A DNA stretch of 54,920 bases from Kibdelosporangium persicum (GTDB taxonomy: Bacteria; Actinomycetota; Actinomycetes; Mycobacteriales; Pseudonocardiaceae): positions 1-54,920 of the forward strand of contig NZ_JAAATY010000050.1 of assembly GCF_013280595.1 (NCBI RefSeq). Direction: 5' to 3'. Under the pieces are notes generated by a model. It saw only the letters and a program-made list of their open reading frames with translations, had not been told where the DNA came from and ran no database searches. Numbering within the stretch: position 1 is the first letter of the stretch; each line of letters opens with the position of its first letter. This document shows positions 25,404 through 33,635 of the stretch, piece after piece. Position numbers and translations under genes: made by a program.

Positions 25404-25926
25404 CGTCGGGCAACTGTTTGTCGACCCAGGTGACGAACGCGAGCACGTCGCCGCCGAAGTGCTCACGCACCCGGGACTGGATGGCGCGCAGCTCGTGACC
25501 GGGCACGAAGGCCCGTTCGACGTCCTGGCCGCACCCGCAGCCGCAGGGCCGCAGTCGGAACGGCTCCTCCTCGGGCAGGTCGCCGTAGGTGACGCTGTTG
25601 CGGGAGGCGTTGGCCAGCGGGTCGGGCCGGTTGAAGTACGCGTCGTACATGGGATGGCCCGGCGCGAGCAGACGGCCCTCCACCGCCTTCTTGTCGCCGT
25701 GGACGCTCAAGCCCCCGATCTCTGCGATGGCACGGACCACGCCTTGTCCGGTGATCAGCGTGAACCGCTCGCGGGCGACCACCTTCTGGTCCAGCGGCCA
25801 TACCCCGCGGCCAGCCTGCCACGCCTCCGCCTCGGTCATCCGGGGGAAGTAGCCGATGTAGTCGCGGCCGAGCGGGTCCGGTTGCTTCGCCGGTCTGTAG
25901 TTGCCGAGTGCGAGCCGCAGCGCCAT
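25387..25926 (-). CDS. Hypothetical protein with a Cys-rich CGCGCG segment
   Basis: A protein of 179 residues. ATG 25926 was chosen because a strong AGGAGGAAGG lies just upstream and the protein then opens MALRLALGNYRPAKQ. It contains DYIGYFPRMTEAEAWQAGRG and later LRPCGCGCGQDVERAFVPGH, a short cysteine cluster that could bind metal. It is first in a two-gene minus-strand operon and divergent from the GIY-YIG-like gene. No function is known. Confidence 0.65.
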   Translation of the reverse strand: MALRLALGNYRPAKQPDPLGRDYIGYFPRMTEAEAWQAGRGVWPLDQKVVARERFTLITGQGVVRAIAEIGGLSVHGDKKAVEGRLLAPGHPMYDAYFNRPDPLANASRNSVTYGDLPEEEPFRLRPCGCGCGQDVERAFVPGHELRAIQSRVREHFGGDVLAFVTWVDKQLPDGGTAA

Positions 25927-26137
25927 GTCCTTCCTCCTGTCTGAGCCAAGGTCTGTATCTGACTTCGGCACGATGGGCTGCCAACGTTGACAGGCCAACC
26001 AGGTGATGGCGGCCATGCCCTGTCTTGGGCGCTACTTCCGACACTGGCGCAGTCGGCATTTCAAGTGTCGCGAGTGCTGACGACAGTGGGACATGGCCCC
26101 AGCCACGTTGTCGGTGGCGCGCCGTAGTCTCCGGGCC

Positions 26138-26515
26138 ATGACGGCACTGAAGCGTTGCCAGGTATGTGGCCAGCAGTTCGATCCGAGCAGCGCCGCTGAG
26201 TGGGCCTGCTCGGTCGCGTACCGGGGTCAACACGTGCCCACGGACCGGCCGGGCACCGTGTACGTTCTGCACTTTGATCAACCCACCAAGGTGGCCCAGG
26301 CCGACCGTGGCCATATCCAACCTACGACGCACTACGTCGGCTGGACGTCGCAACCCGTGGCTCAGAGGGTGCGCCAGCACCAAGTGCCCGAGTCCAGCGT
26401 GGTGCACACCCGACCGGGAACGGCGGAGGACGAGGCTGCGCTCAAGCGCACTGAAGTATGCCCGCGGTGCGGCGCGCCGCTCGTTTCCGAGTGCCTCGGG
26501 CGGACCTCAGGCTGA
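26138..26515 (+). CDS. Small GIY-YIG-like protein with two Cys pairs
   Basis: A protein of 125 residues from ATG 26138. It opens with a zinc-finger-like CQVCGQQF. The middle has TVYVLHFD followed ~22 residues later by THYVGWTSQPVAQRVRQH, which follows the GIY-YIG nuclease pattern (two aromatic strands, then a helix with Arg). It ends with CPRCGAPLVSECL. GIY-YIG domains usually have a catalytic Glu further on; a candidate is in DEAALKRTE. It may be a small element-encoded nuclease. The family call is by pattern only. Confidence 0.5.
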   Translation: MTALKRCQVCGQQFDPSSAAEWACSVAYRGQHVPTDRPGTVYVLHFDQPTKVAQADRGHIQPTTHYVGWTSQPVAQRVRQHQVPESSVVHTRPGTAEDEAALKRTEVCPRCGAPLVSECLGRTSG

Positions 26516-26703
26516 ACGGCCTCCGAAGCGGATATCCCGACAAAGACGGACACATCGGTCCGTGTTTTCGCCTACCGGAATCGGTTTCACGGATTCCAAC
26601 CGAGCCAGGTGAATACGGCCACCGCCCCCGCGATGATGGTGACAAGCACGCCCGCTTGCGCGTCCCCGACAGCAGCCGATCACCACAAGCTGGAAAGCGA
26701 ACA

Positions 26704-26723
26704 ATCAATACATCATGATTGAT
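26704..26723. promoter_or_regulatory. Inverted repeat ATCAAT-n8-ATTGAT before a small gene
   Basis: A perfect hexamer inverted repeat with an eight-base AT-rich centre ends two bases before the ATG of the small ORF at 26726. In this GC-rich DNA such an AT-rich palindrome stands out. Likely an operator over the start region of a poorly spaced or leaderless gene. Confidence 0.4.
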
Positions 26724-26725
26724 AG

Positions 26726-26890
26726 ATGGGCACGCTTCGTGATCGCCAGGTCGTCGACTACATACGCCAAGAGTTCGAGCGCTACTGCGAACTCGTGAAC
26801 GCCTCCGACCGCAAACCCACCACCAAGACCACTTACATCCAGCACGCCGACCGCTTCGTGCGCTGGCTCACCGGGGAAATCGAGATCTGA
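26726..26890 (+). CDS. Small protein resembling an integrase N-terminal (SAM-like) domain
   Basis: A protein of 54 residues with good codon bias (GC at third positions). It reads VVDYIRQEFERYCELVNASD and then TTKTTYIQHADRFVRWLTGE. The TxxTYxxHxxxFVRWL pattern is that of the core-binding domain of tyrosine recombinases, here as a complete short ORF. Similar mini-ORFs sit next to restriction or mobile genes in actinobacteria (memory). No ribosome site is seen. Confidence 0.5.
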   Translation: MGTLRDRQVVDYIRQEFERYCELVNASDRKPTTKTTYIQHADRFVRWLTGEIEI

Positions 26891-27021
26891 CCTCTGCTCG
26901 GACCGCCTTGAGGGCGCTGCCCGTGTTCCGGATCGAGACCGACCCAGACGAGAGGTGGAGCAGCCCTCACGGAGCCGCGAGTTTGCATCGGATGCGATCG
27001 GCGGCCCTCTCAGTGTGAATA

Positions 27022-27405
27022 TCAGACGTTCGGTCCTGGGAGCCGGATGGTGATGGTGATGTCGTTGCTGTCGGGGTGCAGGCGGATGGCGAGATGGGTG
27101 GTGTCGAACAGGCCCCGCAGTAGCTGTTCGGGTGCCTTGCTCAGGTTGTCGGTGAGGTAGGGCAGGGTGTCCAGCAGTCCGGCGTCCTGCGCGGTGGGCC
27201 GGGCGGACGCGTCGCCCTCGGCGGCGTCCAGGTCGGCCAGCGCGGCGAGAGTGGCGCGGCGTTCGGTTTCAAGGTCGTTGTAGGTCTGCCGCAGCCGTTG
27301 CGCGAAGGGATCGTCCGGTTCGCAGTCCTGGGCTTGACGCATGAGGTTGGTCTGCCTGCGGGCGAGATCGGCGAGAGAGCGCTGCAGCCGGTCTCGGTCG
27401 GCGTC
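27022..27405 (-). pseudogene. C-terminal remnant of a second large serine integrase
   Basis: The minus strand reads DADRDRLQRSLADLARRQTN, then LRQTYNDLETERRATLAAL and ITITIRLPGPNV. This parallels the last ~125 residues of the integrase at 20436-22427 (ERERLQRVIADVARRQ ... TYNDLDAEKAAALAAI ... VTITIKLP) but is clearly diverged. Catalytic and zinc domains are absent; upstream sequence switches abruptly to an EspG gene. Confidence 0.8.
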
Positions 27406-27416
27406 TCGCCGTCTCG
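27391..27416. repeat. Three GTCTCG hexamers at the integrase/EspG junction
   Basis: GTCTCG starts at 27391, 27403 and 27411, with 12- and 8-base steps, exactly where the broken integrase tail meets the broken EspG gene. The same hexamer and spacing occur in the array at 23040-23154. The intact integrase has no such run at the matching position. Confidence 0.55.
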
Positions 27417-27417
27417 G

Positions 27418-28006
27418 CCACCCACAACTCGCCGCTTCCGGATGTGGGCAGCGCGATGACGCGCAACACCTGCCGCAAGTCGGCGCGCGGAACCGGCTGG
27501 ACACTCACCGCGCCGGGCTTCTGCTCCTGCCACGCCGCAGCTGCCCGCAACTCGTCCACCGGAACCGACACGGGAGTACCGGCGCCCGGGTGGACTTCGG
27601 GCAGTTGCGCGACCAGCGCCTCAGCCAGCTTCTTCGGCTGTGCGCGCCGCAACCACACCTCGTCACGGTCCCGCACCGCGAGAATCGCCTCGCGGCCGGT
27701 CGCCGCCGCCAACACCCCTAGCCTGCCGGTCCCGTGGGAGGCGATCCAGCCGTAATACTCCACACCCGCCCGGCACACCACCGACAGCGACTCGACCACG
27801 TCAACATCCAGCCGCCCACGACGATCGACCCAACCCACCCGCCCCGCCTCGTCGTAAGCGCGAGCCTGCGCGGCGTCCACCTCATCACGCGGCCGCCACA
27901 CCGCGGCCGGCGCCAACACCTCGGGCAACTCGCCGATACGTTCCTGCCGCACCAGACGCACCAACGCATCCAACGGCAGCCGCGCCGCGTTCGGCAGCAC
28001 CACCAC
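27418..28006 (-). pseudogene. ESX secretion-associated EspG protein, 3'-truncated
   Basis: Residues 1-~195 follow the EspG family of T7SS chaperones: an opening VVLPNAARLPLDALVRLVRQ, then VESLSVVCRAGVEYYGWIAS and LRVIALPTSGSGELWVAE. EspG proteins are usually 250-280 residues and bind PE/PPE-type substrates in the cytosol. Here the last ~60 residues are replaced by out-of-frame integrase DNA. The start is one of three consecutive GTG codons (28006). A shortened protein may still be made, continuing to about 27269. It follows the PPE-like gene by 31 bases. Confidence 0.75.
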
Positions 28007-28037
28007 CCCACCCTCTTTCCCGTGTAGCCGCCCAGAT

Positions 28038-29312
28038 CTATTGAATTACCGGAGGCGCGGTCCGCTCGTCAGTCCCGAACGTCGCTTCCGGATCAGGCTC
28101 CTGCAGGAATGACGCTCGCTCGTGCTCTTCGTCCTCACCACCACGGCCCCTGCCCACGCCAGCCCCACCAAGAGGCATCCCACCCGGGCCACCCCGAGCG
28201 CCCACCGCGCCAGCGCCACGAGCGGCAACGCCTTCACCGGGCAGGTTGCCGCCGATCGGGCCAACAGCACCGCGTCCACCACCGGCACGCCCACCCTCGG
28301 CACCTGCACCACCACCTGGCACGCCACCGCTACCCGGACGTCCACCCACACCAGCGCCAGGACCCGGGCCAACTCCAGCACCGGCCCCTCCGCCAACACC
28401 GGGGCCAAGCCCGCCCACCGGGCCGATCACACCAACACTGGGACCGCCACCGCCGTGCCCGCCCGGGACCGGAACGCTTCCCGGGGGCAACGGCCCACTG
28501 CCGGGGCCGCCTGAACCGCCCGTCGGCGGTTGGAAGCTGCCGGGATCAGTTCCCTGCTGCGGCGGCAGCGCGCTGCCCAGACCAGGCTGTGAAGGCCCAC
28601 CCGGACCGCCGCCCGACACAGGCACCGGACCGCCACTGTCATCCCCGGAACCAGGCCCGGACTGGTTGGCAGCCTGCTGCGTACCTGCGCCAGTTCCCGT
28701 ACCGCCAGTCCGCGACGGCCCGCCGCCACCGTTAGTCGGCGGCGGAGGTGGTGGAGGATTGACCGGGCCGCTGGTCTGCGAGCCAACGCTCACGCTGGCG
28801 TTGTCCGCCATCAGCGTGCCGTATGTACTCGGCAATCGACTGGTGTTGTATGAGCTGGCGTTGTCATAACCGCTCATCACATCCACGTTGTGTTGCGACA
28901 CCGCGTTATAGGCGGCCACCTGCTGGGCATACGTCGCCGACACGTCTGGCGCGAACACCATCATCCACGGATCCGGCCTCGTCGGCTCCGGCGGAACCGG
29001 CCGCACCGCGCTCTTCGCGTCGCCGAACGACCCCACCTGCCGCATCGACAGATCCTGCGCCGTGTCGATCTCCGGAGCCGCTTGCGCGTGCGCTACCGCC
29101 AACGGTCCAGCGCCTCGCTGCGCCGCACCCGCCGAGTCGCCCTGCCACGCCGACTCCATCTCCCCAGTCAGATCAATAATCTCGTCAGCTTGCTGCTCGT
29201 ATTCGCCGACGAGTTGCTTAACCATCTCCGCAGCGCCCGCCAGACCCTCACCGCCTCGCGCCTCAGTGAAGTTGCGGTAAATGTCCTCGCCCGACATGAA
29301 CACATCAACCAC
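28038..29312 (-). CDS. PPE-like ESX substrate, Gly/Pro-rich
   Basis: A protein of 424 residues. The N-terminal ~170 are helical with WXG/PPE-type features (VGEYEQQADEIIDLTGEMES, then AWQGDSAGAAQRG). A long low-complexity Pro/Gly/Ser region with PPPPPPP follows (~185-375). The C-terminus carries ATFGTDERTAPPVI, a tail seen repeatedly in Pseudonocardiales PPE-like proteins (memory). Secretion through a type VII system is expected with EspG as chaperone. GTG 29312 or ATG 29297 could start it; neither has a strong ribosome site. Confidence 0.75.
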   Translation of the reverse strand: MVDVFMSGEDIYRNFTEARGGEGLAGAAEMVKQLVGEYEQQADEIIDLTGEMESAWQGDSAGAAQRGAGPLAVAHAQAAPEIDTAQDLSMRQVGSFGDAKSAVRPVPPEPTRPDPWMMVFAPDVSATYAQQVAAYNAVSQHNVDVMSGYDNASSYNTSRLPSTYGTLMADNASVSVGSQTSGPVNPPPPPPPTNGGGGPSRTGGTGTGAGTQQAANQSGPGSGDDSGGPVPVSGGGPGGPSQPGLGSALPPQQGTDPGSFQPPTGGSGGPGSGPLPPGSVPVPGGHGGGGPSVGVIGPVGGLGPGVGGGAGAGVGPGPGAGVGGRPGSGGVPGGGAGAEGGRAGGGRGAVGPIGGNLPGEGVAARGAGAVGARGGPGGMPLGGAGVGRGRGGEDEEHERASFLQEPDPEATFGTDERTAPPVIQ

Positions 29313-29340
29313 CAGCCTGCAAGGTCTTGATCACGACCGG

Positions 29341-29811
29341 ATGGAGGCATGGACCCGCTCGCTCGCCGAGGACGGCTGGCGGGATCGCGTCGACCAGGCC
29401 AAAGGCCCGAGCACGGCGACCGAGGGGCGGATACCGGCGGCGTTCCGCAAGCCTGTCGAGGAGGTGAACCCCCACCCGATCGGCGACATCGTCGAAGACG
29501 TGTTCAAGGCGTTCGACGCCGTGGACGCGTTGACTGCGGTGCCGAAGTCCGATGCAGCGAACGGCACCGACCGGACTGGCAAGCTCACAATCGGCTTGTC
29601 CTCATCCGGACTGACATCGTGCACTGTGGACGAACACTGGGCCGTCAGGCAAACAGCGGCACAGTTGATGAACGCGCTGAGTCAGGCGCTCACCGCGGCC
29701 AAGGAGGACCTGTCGCGGGAATCGCAGAAGCTGCAGCCGATGAGCGGCGTGGACCGCCTGTTCGCCGAGGCGATGGCATTGCTCAACGATCCTCGCCGGC
29801 TCGCCGACTGA
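29341..29811 (+). CDS. ESX-cluster protein, possibly YbaB/EbfC-like
   Basis: The frame is open from 29281, with ATG codons at 29281, 29296 and 29341. MEAWTRSLAEDGWRDRVDQA from 29341 looks like a natural N-terminus, giving 156 residues. The stretch KLTIGLSSSGLTSCTVDEHW followed by LMNALSQALTAAKEDL recalls the YbaB/EbfC-type proteins (EspL-like) of ESX loci. That match is weak. It precedes the EspC-like gene by 13 bases. Confidence 0.6.
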   Translation: MEAWTRSLAEDGWRDRVDQAKGPSTATEGRIPAAFRKPVEEVNPHPIGDIVEDVFKAFDAVDALTAVPKSDAANGTDRTGKLTIGLSSSGLTSCTVDEHWAVRQTAAQLMNALSQALTAAKEDLSRESQKLQPMSGVDRLFAEAMALLNDPRRLAD

Positions 29812-29824
29812 AAGGCATCCAGCT

Positions 29825-30139
29825 ATGGCACCCCCTACCGCAGAACAGGTGAAGGTCGCAACCGAAGCACTTCGGAAAGAAGCCGGCGTGTGGGACCACG
29901 AAGCCGACGAGACAGGCACCATCCCGACCAAGGCCGAAGGGCTGCGCCTCAACCGCATCGAGGCCGGCCTCTTCCAAGTCATTTTCGACACCTACGGCCA
30001 GGTGATCGACCAGGTCATCGCCCGAACGAACGAAGGAAAGAAGCAGATGACCGAGGTAGCCAACACACTCCGGTCGGTCGCGGACACCTACGAGCAGGAA
30101 GAGGCCGCGAACGTGCACAAGCTGAAGAACATCTACTAG
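29825..30139 (+). CDS. EspC-like / WXG100-type ESX protein
   Basis: A helical protein of 104 residues: AEQVKVATEALRKEAGVWDH, then EAGLFQVIFDTYGQVIDQVI and VANTLRSVADTYEQEEA. The size, the helix-turn-helix hairpin plan and the terminal YEQEEA (YxxxE/D-type secretion signal) fit the T7SS EspC/ESX-1-associated family. An AAAGG lies before the ATG. It is followed by another ESX-type gene 11 bases on. Confidence 0.75.
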   Translation: MAPPTAEQVKVATEALRKEAGVWDHEADETGTIPTKAEGLRLNRIEAGLFQVIFDTYGQVIDQVIARTNEGKKQMTEVANTLRSVADTYEQEEAANVHKLKNIY

Positions 30140-30150
30140 GGGGAACGACC

Positions 30151-30938
30151 ATGGGTTTCAGCGAGGCGCAGTTCAACGAGACGATCAACAAGCTCACCAG
30201 GGCATGGACAACGTGTCCAAAAAGATCGGCGAGGTGCCGCCGGCCGCGAACGCGGCGATGGACCACTGGTACATCCCGGGTTTCATCAAGGACGCGATCA
30301 AGTGGTGTGCCGAGAAGATCTGCGAGCTGGCGAACTGGATCTGGAACAAGATCAAAGAAGTGATGCAAGGCATCGCCGCACCCGTCTACTTCTTCAAGTA
30401 CGCCTTTGACTGGCAGGACATTCGCGGCATCGCCAACGGCGTGACCGGTCAGCTGAAGCCGGAAGCGATGCCGGCGGCCAACAGTTGGACCGGCCCGGCG
30501 GCCACTGCCTACAAGGGAGTCATCAAGCCGCAAGGCGACGCCGCGAACAAGATCGCCACGATTTCGGACAAGACGGCGACCGCAATGCAGATCTGCGCGG
30601 GTGTCGGGCTGACCTTCTACGTAGCGATCGCGGTAATCCTGGTCAAGTTCATCGCCGCAATGGTCGCCGCGATAGCGGCGTTCGGCTCGGCGGTGTTCTC
30701 GTGGGCAGGTGCGGCGATCGTCGTCGAGGAAGCCGGAGTCAATAGTGGACTGATCTGGGCCGCGATCGGCGCACTGACTGCGGCGCTGGGCACCCAGGCA
30801 CAGCAGATGATCAGCCTGCATGGTGAGGCGATCGACAACAGCACCTTCCCCGGCGGCCACTGGCCGGACGCGACCACCGGCAGCTACAACGACGCCAGCG
30901 TCAAAGACGGCGACGCGGACTGGTCGCTCAATAAGTAA
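30151..30938 (+). pseudogene. ESX-cluster membrane/WXG-type protein with one-base frameshift
   Basis: ATG 30151 has a GGGGGAACGACC ribosome site and reads MGFSEAQFNETINKLT. The frame then drifts. One base earlier the frame continues as QGMDNVSKKIGEVPPAANAA and runs to the stop at 30938. Adding one C in the CC at 30197-30198 (CC to CCC) restores a single protein of about 262 residues. It has a WxG-like NSWTGPAATAYKG and two or three hydrophobic helices (GVGLTFYVAIAVILVKFIAA onward). As written, translation needs the internal ATG at 30204. Confidence 0.75.
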
Positions 30939-31084
30939 TTCGAGCGAGAGCACGTTCGCCGCTCAATACCCCGAAGTGCGGGCGGCCGCACTCATACAAC
31001 TACGTCGTCGGAGGAGGCATAAGCCGGTTTCAGCCCCGCCGGGCGATCAATCGGATTGCGCCGCTCGACCCGACGGGCGGAATG

Positions 31085-31410
31085 CCCCCGGCGGCCGCCG
31101 CCGCACCACTTGGCGGCCGTAGTTGTTGGGTCACAGCGACCCGGATCCGGCTCTGCGGCGGTCGGCGTGCGGCCCTTGGACCGCTCGGTCACGTAGTACA
31201 CCCACACCCGCGGCGCGGCCAGCGGGTGAGACTCGTCCGAGACCACTGCGAGACGCACCACCGGCGCCGTCTCGGGAGGTCTCGCTTGCCTCGTCGGTCT
31301 CGGCGCTGATCTCTCTCGCGGTCTCGGCGCGGTGGCGCTTGAGCGCTCGGTTGAGCAGTTCGACCGCCAGCAGCAGAGCCGGCGGCGGGCACGCCGCGAT
31401 TGTCCGTCCG
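31085..31410 (-). pseudogene. Remnant of a DUF2637 gene
   Basis: On the minus strand ACPPPALLLAVELLNRALKR, APVVRLAVVSDES and VYYVTERSKGRTPTAAE appear in more than one frame. These match residues of the intact DUF2637 protein at 42117-42809 (LLLAVELLNRALKRHR ... VVRLAVVSEES ... YYVTERSKGRSP). Membrane helices 1-3 are missing and the end is frameshifted. The DNA matches 42.17-42.48 kb closely and in the same orientation. Confidence 0.8.
31238..31326. repeat. CGAGAC/GTCTCG hexamer cluster in the DUF2637 remnant
   Basis: CGAGAC starts at 31238 and 31249 (a TGAGAC at 31227 completes an 11-base ladder). GTCTCG starts at 31269, 31279, 31297 and 31321. The first half has the same spacing as the array at 42301-42390, as expected for a paralogous copy. 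Confidence 0.55.
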
Positions 31411-31649
31411 TCATCACGTCAACGGCCCTGGCGCGGCGGCGACGTGGGACGTTCAGCGCCAGGAATTCTAGATCATGCGAGCACCTCAGATCGACCGGCG
31501 CAAAAACTGACCAACCGGGGTCAAACGGCGGTACTCGCCTTGACCAGCAGCGCTTCGCGATTGGCCAAGACGAACTCCCCCTGAGCGCGGTCGGCTTCAA
31601 GTCGATCGGCTCCAGATCACCTCCACGAAGGTCAACCCGGTCCAGCCCG

Positions 31650-31790
31650 CATCCAGCTACAGACCACGGCGGCGGCTGGTCGACGTACTACGCGCACCTG
31701 CGGGTCCGCTCGGCGGCGCTGAAGGCGCAGGTCAGCCGTGGGCAGAAGATCGGCGAGGTCGGCAACACCAGCAAACCGGGCAACAACATC
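31650..31790 (+). pseudogene. M23 (LytM) peptidase fragment
   Basis: TDHGGGWSTYYAHLRVRSAA is followed by QVSRGQKIGEVGNTSKPGNN. This is the core of M23 endopeptidases (the first HxH-type strand and the VxxGQxIGxVGxTG loop). The catalytic HxxxD and final HxH are not both present, and the rest of the frame is not peptidase-like. The remainder of 31411-32078 shows no other feature; the frame running to 32078 is low-quality sequence. Confidence 0.6.
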
Positions 31791-32078
31791 TGTAACGACG
31801 GATCACTGAACTCCGGGCCGCGCGCCGTCCCACCGCCACCGTCAACTGTTCCGCCACGCCGCCAAATTGCGGCACCACCCACCCGAAGTCGCGCCAGCTA
31901 CACGATCGGCAACGGTGCCTCACAGTCCGGACACGAATCGCGAACCGCTCTGCACTGGACCGCCGGTTCCACCTGTTACACAGGGTCAAGGTACCCAGGC
32001 GACACGCTGGACAGGAGGGATGGAGCAGTAGCGTCCAGCCACCCCGATACGGTTGGAGCCGTCAATGTGTGGACCTGA

Positions 32079-33635
32079 ATGGAGCTGTCGTCAGTGACCG
32101 AGGATGAGGTAGCGGAGCAGCTTGAGCTCCTACCTAGGGTAACGAAGAAAACAACTCTGGGTGAGCTTGAGTCCCACTTGTGGGCGGCGGCCAACATCCT
32201 ACGCGGGCCGATTGACCAGGCTGACTTCAAGAGCTACATCTTCCCCCTGTTGTTCTACAAACGGATCAGTGATGTGTATTGGGAGGAGTTCCGGCAGGCA
32301 CTCGATGAGTCCGGTGGGGATGTCCAGTACGCCCGGTTCGCAGAGAATCATCGGTTCCAGATACCCGAGCACTGTCATTGGAAAGTAGTGCAGCGTACGC
32401 CGAAAAACATCGGCGCGAAGCTCGTCACGGTGTTGCGCGATATCGAGAAGGCAAACCCTGACACGCTCTACGGTATCTTTGGGGATGCCCCGTGGGCCAA
32501 CAAGGAACGCATATCCGATGAGGTTTTGCGGACACTGCTGGAACATTTCTCGTCCCGCCCCCTGACGACCGAATCCGTTGAGCCGGACATGCTGGGTCAA
32601 GCGTACGAGTATCTCATCAAGAAATTTGCTGATCTGTCGAACAAGAAGGCCGGCGAGTTCTATACACCTCGCTCGGTGGTCAAACTGTTGGTCGAGATCC
32701 TGGACCCGAAGGAGGGGGAGACTGTTTACGATCCAGCTTGCGGGACCGGCGGAATGCTGATTGAGGTCGTCCAGCACGTTCTCCACAACGGTGGCCGCCC
32801 GCAGAGGCTGTACGGCAAACTCTTCGGCCAGGAGAAGAACCTCACAACCGCTGGTATCGCCCGGATGAACCTCTTCATCCACGGGGTCGAAGACTTTCAG
32901 ATTGTCCGCGGAGACACGCTCAGGAGCCCAGTCTTCTTTGAAGGTGACACAATCGCGAAGTTCGACTGCGTTATAGCCAATCCGCCCTTCTCTCTCAAGG
33001 CGTGGGGCGAGGATCTTTGGGCCAACGACCCGTTTGGCCGGAAGTTCGCAGGCGTTCCTCCTCGGTCGTCGGCGGACTACGCCTGGGTGCAGCACATGAT
33101 GACCTCGATGGCCCCGCGATCGGGACGGGTCGGCGTCGTGCTGCCCCAGGGAGCTCTGTTCCGCACCAAGTCCGAGGGGGCGATCCGACGTGCGGTGCTT
33201 GAGACGGACAAAGTCGAGGCGGTGATCGGTCTTGCACCGAACCTGTTCTACGGCACTGGGCTGGCTGCCTGCATCGTGATCATCCGCGACAGGAAGCCCG
33301 TAAACCGGCGCGGTCGGGTGTTGTTCATCGACGCCTCGGACCAGTTCCGCAGGGGACGCACACAGAACACGTTGGAAGCAGAGCATGTCAGCCGCATTCT
33401 GGGATGGTATCGGGCTTATGCGGACATTCCAGGCAGATCACGCGTTTCGGACAAGGCTGAGCTTGCCCGCAACGACTACAACCTGAACATCCCCCTCTAC
33501 GTCGCCCCCGTGAGCAATGGCGACGTCCTCAGCGTGGCGGAAGCAACCGCGAACCTCGAAGCAGCGCTCGCGGATGCCGGTCAAGCTGAGGACCGCTTGC
33601 GCACCCAACTCAAGGAATGGGGGCTGCTGTCATGA
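32079..33635 (+). CDS. hsdM: Type I restriction-modification methylase subunit, first copy (HsdM1)
   Basis: An adenine-N6 methyltransferase subunit of 518 residues. The N-terminal helical HsdM_N domain has FKSYIFPLLFYKRISDVYWE (~50-69). SAM motif I is DPACGTGG (218-225) and the catalytic NPPF is at 301-304. It is the first gene of a tightly packed six-gene operon. ATG 32079 lacks a good ribosome site. The in-frame GTG 32094, nine bases after a GGAG, may be the true start. A second, different HsdM follows with a four-base overlap. Confidence 0.92.
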   Translation: MELSSVTEDEVAEQLELLPRVTKKTTLGELESHLWAAANILRGPIDQADFKSYIFPLLFYKRISDVYWEEFRQALDESGGDVQYARFAENHRFQIPEHCHWKVVQRTPKNIGAKLVTVLRDIEKANPDTLYGIFGDAPWANKERISDEVLRTLLEHFSSRPLTTESVEPDMLGQAYEYLIKKFADLSNKKAGEFYTPRSVVKLLVEILDPKEGETVYDPACGTGGMLIEVVQHVLHNGGRPQRLYGKLFGQEKNLTTAGIARMNLFIHGVEDFQIVRGDTLRSPVFFEGDTIAKFDCVIANPPFSLKAWGEDLWANDPFGRKFAGVPPRSSADYAWVQHMMTSMAPRSGRVGVVLPQGALFRTKSEGAIRRAVLETDKVEAVIGLAPNLFYGTGLAACIVIIRDRKPVNRRGRVLFIDASDQFRRGRTQNTLEAEHVSRILGWYRAYADIPGRSRVSDKAELARNDYNLNIPLYVAPVSNGDVLSVAEATANLEAALADAGQAEDRLRTQLKEWGLLS

